The position numbers and the translations under genes are program-made. From NCBI GenBank assembly GCA_900752785.1, contig CAADWP010000021.1, forward strand, positions 1-10,525: DNA of 10,525 nucleotides, in the 5' to 3' direction. Shown piece after piece: positions 7,603-10,525 of the stretch. The stretch comes from an uncultured Ruminococcus sp. (GTDB lineage: Bacteria > Bacillota > Clostridia > Oscillospirales > Ruminococcaceae). The number at the start of each line of letters is the position of its first letter. Position 1 is the stretch's first letter. The notes beneath the pieces were generated by a model, which did no database searches, was not told the origin of the DNA, and worked only from the letters and a program-made list of their open reading frames with translations.

Positions 7603-8577
7603 ATGTATAACGAAATCAAACTTGAAAAAGGTCTTTACAATCTCAGCGGAAAATCTTTTACAGCAGCTCTCGAGGAGCTTGATCCGTCCTCCGCTTACAG
7701 CGGTACTCCTCTTGAAAAGCTCGACCCGTTTGAGAGACAGCTCAAGCGTTTCAACATCAGGGTCAGCGGTCAGGACTGCGACTGTGTTGAGAAATTTTTC
7801 TCTTCAACCGAAACAGCGGTGCTTTTCCCTGAATTTGTTGCTCGCTGCATCAGAAAGGGATTTAATGAAACAATTCTTTCGTCTATCTGTGCGGTAAAGA
7901 CTACTGTAAATTCCGGTCAGTATCTTGGATGTGTTCTTGATGACAGCGCGGATTATACAACGACTGCTCAGACGGTATCGCTTCCTGCCGCAACGGTCAA
8001 GGAAAGCGCTACGGCTACCGTTCTTGCAAAGTACGGCAGACTTATCAGCGCGTCCTACGAGGCGGTAAGACAGCAGAGACTCGATGTTTTTGGCGTTATG
8101 CTCAGAAGCATCGGCGTAAGGCTTGCTGTTTCCGTTGCCGAAAAGGCTATGGATGTTCTTGCTGCAAACGCATCCTCGATCTCTACTACTTCTCTTACCT
8201 ATTCCGATCTCGCAAGGCTTTACGGAAGCTTTGACTGTTTCGATATGACAACTGTTATCGCTTCTCCCGAAAATGCCTCAAAGATCGCCGCAATGGATCA
8301 GCTTTCAGATACGCGCGCCGATAAGGACGGAAAAATCGTTCTTCCTTTCGGTTCTGAGCTTGTCAAGACTTCTGCGGCAAACGCAAATAAAATTATCGGT
8401 ATCGACCGTAACTTTGCGCTCGAATTTATTACAAGCACCGATCTTGTTATGGAGACCGATAAGCTTATTGACCGTCAGCTTGACCAAATAAGCGTATCTA
8501 TTACCTGCGGATTCCGCAAGATCACTCCCGATGCCGTAAAGGTTCTCACGATTACTTCCGCATCGCAGAATTCTTAA
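7603..8577 (+). CDS. Phage major capsid protein (HK97-fold type)
   Basis: A 324-residue protein that would form the capsid shell. The N-arm contains LDPFERQLKRFNIRVSG, then CVEKFFSSTETAVLFPEFVA and RCIRKGFNETI, a pattern I recall from capsid proteins of Clostridia prophages. Next come a beta-rich region and a spine-helix-like LISASYEAVRQQRLDVFGVM with SIGVRLAVSVAEKAMDVLAA. The C-terminal half carries TVIASPENASKIAAMDQ (domain-A-like) and ends in a short beta tail. TGGAGG lies 6 nt before ATG 7603, among the best ribosome sites in the window and consistent with the high output a capsid protein needs. No cleavable scaffold domain of about 100 residues is evident at the N-terminus; the first 40-odd residues could be a short delta domain. 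The assignment rests on motif style and operon position, not a fold computation. Confidence 0.8.
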   Translation: MYNEIKLEKGLYNLSGKSFTAALEELDPSSAYSGTPLEKLDPFERQLKRFNIRVSGQDCDCVEKFFSSTETAVLFPEFVARCIRKGFNETILSSICAVKTTVNSGQYLGCVLDDSADYTTTAQTVSLPAATVKESATATVLAKYGRLISASYEAVRQQRLDVFGVMLRSIGVRLAVSVAEKAMDVLAANASSISTTSLTYSDLARLYGSFDCFDMTTVIASPENASKIAAMDQLSDTRADKDGKIVLPFGSELVKTSAANANKIIGIDRNFALEFITSTDLVMETDKLIDRQLDQISVSITCGFRKITPDAVKVLTITSASQNS

Positions 8578-8798
8578 ATCCTACCCTGCAACTTTAGAAA
8601 GGGGACTCTGTCCCCTTTAAATCCCCTGCCAAAGGGTGACTACACCCTTTGGAAACCCATTAGTCGCAAGTTTCTGTCCACTAAAGGGGCAAAAACTTGC
8701 GATATAGGTTCAGGGTTTTCTGCTTTTGGCGAGAGATAAAGAAAACAAATCCCTTGCTAAGATGCAAACAGCATAAAAAATTTGCGAAAGGAGATTGT
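8578..8798. repeat. Non-coding gap with three hairpins, probable dispersed repeat
   Basis: This is the only large gap in the phage module. Hairpin 1: AAAGGGGAC (8598-8606) with GTCCCCTTT (8610-8618), loop TCT. Hairpin 2: CCAAAGGGTG (8629-8638) with CACCCTTTGG (8643-8652), loop ACTA. Hairpin 3: TCGCAAGTTT (8664-8673) with AAACTTGCGA (8693-8702), 19-nt loop. All arms pair perfectly. None has a following T run, so they are not plain terminators. The style (AAAGGG...CCCTTT units separated by AATCCCC or AAACCC) resembles intergenic repeats I recall from Ruminococcaceae genomes; this needs a genome search. The stretch 8703-8786 shows nothing I recognise; AAAGGAG (8787-8793) serves the next gene. 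Confidence 0.6.
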
Positions 8799-9638
8799 AT
8801 GGATAAGGAAATTCTTGAAAAAATCAATAAATTTACGCGGAGAGCGCTTAACGAAGAGGAGGTATATGTATTTTCGGTAATTCTTTGCGATAACGAGATC
8901 GACCGAGACTGCGAACGCTTTTCCGATGAGGCTTTGGAAACTCTCAAAGAAAGATTTGTGGGAAAGACGGGCATTTTTGACCATGATCCAAGTACGTCAA
9001 ACCAGACGGCGCGCATTTTTGACACGGAAATTGTGACCGATCCCTTAAAAACCACAAAAAACGGTGAAATTTACAAATATCTCAAAGCGAGCGCATATAT
9101 GGTGCGCACTGATGAAAATCAGTCCCTCATCGCCGAGATCGACGGCGGTATAAAAAAGGAAGTAAGCGTTTCCTGTACAGCCGCACGGCGCGTCTGCTCG
9201 ATCTGTGGGGCTGATAAGGCAATCAGTTCATGCAGTCATGTTAAGGGAAGAAAATATAACGGAAAGCTTTGTCATACAGTCCTTGGCAGCATTACAGACG
9301 CTTATGAATGGAGCTTTGTAGCGGTTCCGGCGCAGGTAAATGCAGGCGTTACGAAACGATTTGGAACGGAATCAACAGTCAGTTCGCCTGTTGATGCAGA
9401 TCTGCTTGCCGCTGACGAAGAGCTGCGCCGCGATGTGCGGAAGCTTGCATATTTTGTTGGCGGCAGGGCAGCTTCGGAAGCGGCAGCAATTACGGCAAGG
9501 AGCATGACCACATCTCAGCTAATAGCCTTAAAAAAATCGTACGAGAGCCGGATAAGCTCGGGCAGGACGGAGGTTCAGCTTATGCCAGACTGCGATATCG
9601 GCGGCGATTCGGCTGCATCGGATTTTTCAATGAAGTAA
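8799..9638 (+). CDS. Prohead-protease-like (XkdF-type) phage protein with zinc-ribbon-like insert
   Basis: A 279-residue protein, likely the capsid maturation protease with a helical, scaffold-like C-terminus. Candidate catalytic residues are H62 in GIFDHDPS and a serine in KKEVSVSC (S123 or S125), spaced as in phage prohead serine proteases. Between core segments sits C133-X2-C136-X8-C145-X-H147, a zinc-ribbon-like set, with C158 nearby, followed by the conserved-looking DAYEWSFVAVPAQVNAGVTKRF (residues 167-188), which I recall from Clostridia prophage proteins. The last 85 residues (200-279) are acidic then helical, with Ala- and Ser-rich segments. ATG 8799 follows AAAGGAG by 5 nt. Protease genes usually precede the capsid gene; here it follows. 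Lack of activity, leaving a structural role only, cannot be excluded. Confidence 0.72.
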   Translation: MDKEILEKINKFTRRALNEEEVYVFSVILCDNEIDRDCERFSDEALETLKERFVGKTGIFDHDPSTSNQTARIFDTEIVTDPLKTTKNGEIYKYLKASAYMVRTDENQSLIAEIDGGIKKEVSVSCTAARRVCSICGADKAISSCSHVKGRKYNGKLCHTVLGSITDAYEWSFVAVPAQVNAGVTKRFGTESTVSSPVDADLLAADEELRRDVRKLAYFVGGRAASEAAAITARSMTTSQLIALKKSYESRISSGRTEVQLMPDCDIGGDSAASDFSMK

Positions 9639-9650
9639 GGAGACGATAAT

Positions 9651-10022
9651 ATGAATATTGAATCTGTAAAGACGCTTTTTTCACTGTTTTCAGGAGAGGA
9701 AGCCGCTGAAAGCAATGATCCGCTTATCGAGCTTGCTCTGGCAGAAGTAGAAAAAATGCTTCTTCCTGACGCTGATTGTACGAATATTCGGCTTGATTTT
9801 CTAACGGCTGCGCTTGCAAATTACCGTTTATGTCAAGTAAAGTCCGTCCACGACCGCACAAAGGTCACTTATGCGGGAAAAATGCTTGACGATGGAATTG
9901 ATAAATGCGTCTATGCCGAAAAGCTTCTCAGGGACTACTTGCAGCTTTGCGAAGGGCTTATTGCTCCAAGGATATTTGTATTTTCGGGATTTTCAGGGGT
10001 AAAGGGGGATGTCTTATGTTGA
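9651..10022 (+). CDS. Probable head-tail connector (neck) protein
   Basis: A 123-residue protein. Its size, position after the capsid and protease genes, and mostly helical make-up (DPLIELALAEVEKMLL, then LDFLTAALANYRLCQ, then a C-terminal CVYAEKLLRDYLQLCEGLI) fit the gp6/gp15/YqbG type of head-tail adaptor that docks under the portal. No single diagnostic motif is visible, so the call rests on context and helix pattern. GGAGACGATAAT before ATG 9651 gives a good ribosome site, part of which overlaps the previous stop (TAAGGAG). Its 3' end overlaps the next start by 7 nt. Confidence 0.55.
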   Translation: MNIESVKTLFSLFSGEEAAESNDPLIELALAEVEKMLLPDADCTNIRLDFLTAALANYRLCQVKSVHDRTKVTYAGKMLDDGIDKCVYAEKLLRDYLQLCEGLIAPRIFVFSGFSGVKGDVLC

Positions 10023-10432
10023 ACAGTATTATTTCGGCAGCAGTAGCTAAGCTTGAGGCTTATGGCGCTTCTCATGTTTACAGCGCTTTTGACGCTGTTC
10101 CTGTTGAATTGAAAAACAGGGGGATCTTTACGGTTATCGGTGTAAGCTCCTTTGAGAGTACTTCGCCGATCTACTCTCTTTCCACAATATTTCTGCCGTT
10201 TAAAGCGGAGCTTGAAATAAAGGTTACTGCTCCCGAAAATTATTCTGCCGAGCGGATCTATCAATATTTTTCGGAAAAAATTGCTCCTGCTGCAGCCGAA
10301 TTTTCAGGGCTTGGAAGCTTTCTTAAACGAGTTTCTATTAAATTTGATTCAAATATTAACAGACTTGTTCTTACTGCGATAGTTTCGGCGGTCGGTACAA
10401 CTAAAATCGAAAGGAGCGCTGCCGCACAATGA
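10016..10432 (+). CDS. Unrecognised phage protein, candidate tail-completion/terminator
   Basis: A 138-residue protein I do not recognise. It begins with a helix (LNSIISAAVAKLEAYG), then alternating strand-like segments (GIFTVIGVSSF, STIFLPFKAELEIKVTAP), a helix region (SAERIYQYFSEKIAPAAAEF) and a final strand pair (LKRVSIKFDSNINRLVLTAIVSAVGTT). Such an alpha-beta layout, size and place after the connector suit a tail-terminator or neck protein such as the XkdJ region of PBSX; this is inference. ATG 10016 is chosen because AAAGGGGG (10001-10008) precedes it by 7 nt; the longer frame from 9905 only overlaps the preceding gene. Its TGA overlaps the next ATG by 4 nt (ATGA). Confidence 0.6.
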   Translation: MLNSIISAAVAKLEAYGASHVYSAFDAVPVELKNRGIFTVIGVSSFESTSPIYSLSTIFLPFKAELEIKVTAPENYSAERIYQYFSEKIAPAAAEFSGLGSFLKRVSIKFDSNINRLVLTAIVSAVGTTKIERSAAAQ

Positions 10433-10525
10433 CGACCGTTATTAACAGCCGTGAGGCGATACCTGTGACGATAGCAAATTTTGTCTTGTATTGCGAGGAA
10501 TTTAAAGCTTCGGCGGTACAAAGTA
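10429..10525 (+). CDS. Start of the next phage gene, cut by the window end
   Basis: ATG at 10429 overlaps the preceding stop as ATGA and opens 32 codons without a stop to the window edge, beginning MTTVINSREAIPVTIANF and then VLYCEEFKASAVQS. AAGGAG (10410-10415) lies 13 nt upstream, rather far, so translation probably depends on coupling to the previous gene. The fragment is too short to identify; by position a tail protein is expected. Conserved phage operon spacing is the main support. Confidence 0.6.
   Translation, partial: MTTVINSREAIPVTIANFVLYCEEFKASAVQS

Noticed and set aside
8598..8652. Simple intrinsic terminators after the capsid gene
   Set aside because: The stems are strong but have no run of T after the 3' arm; the Ts present belong to the arms themselves.
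8681..9055. 124-codon minus-strand frame across the gap and protease start
   Set aside because: Low-complexity serine-rich shadow of the protease gene and no initiation signal; it also covers hairpin 3.
1..10525. CRISPR array, rRNA, tRNA or insertion sequence
   Set aside because: No regularly spaced direct repeats, RNA gene signatures or transposase motifs were seen on either strand.

Overview
The window reads as chromosome of an anaerobic, fibre-degrading Firmicute, most like Ruminococcus or a close relative. The reasons are a cellobiose phosphorylase very close to the known GH94 enzymes, strong AGGAGG-type ribosome sites before most genes, textbook sigma-A promoters, one TTG start and a moderate-GC Clostridia-like composition. 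This assignment is inference from content; no rRNA or other marker is present.

Positions 1-3068 hold host genes. A 5'-truncated cellobiose phosphorylase gene enters from the left edge and ends in a strong intrinsic terminator (2349-2378). Facing it on the minus strand is a lipoprotein gene (3068-2442) broken by a single in-frame TGA just after the lipobox. Its promoter is a perfect TTGACA-17-TATAAT and carries two ACATATGT palindromes that look like an operator.

Positions 3100-4530 are a regulator and transporter region. A divergent 79-aa XRE-family repressor (3201-3440) has a hairpin that pairs its start codon and exposes its Shine-Dalgarno in the loop. A second near-consensus promoter then drives azlC-azlD (3536-4530), a predicted branched-chain amino-acid exporter whose stop and start codons share one base.

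Positions 4531-10525 are a phage head module, all on the plus strand and running off the right edge. A 150-nt structured leader is followed by terminase small subunit, terminase large subunit, portal, HK97-type major capsid protein, a 221-nt gap with three hairpins, a prohead-protease-like protein with a zinc-ribbon-like insert, a small head-tail connector-like protein, a 138-aa neck or tail-completion candidate, and the start of one more gene. The order resembles the PBSX/xkd type of Bacillus, but capsid and protease are swapped. No integrase, repressor, replication or lysis gene lies between azlD and the terminase. The module is therefore either one end of a prophage whose other modules lie to the right, or a reduced or domesticated particle-forming cluster. 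The most unusual material is in the non-coding DNA: the structured leader at 4552-4681, the start-codon hairpin at 3172-3212, and the repeat-like gap at 8578-8798.
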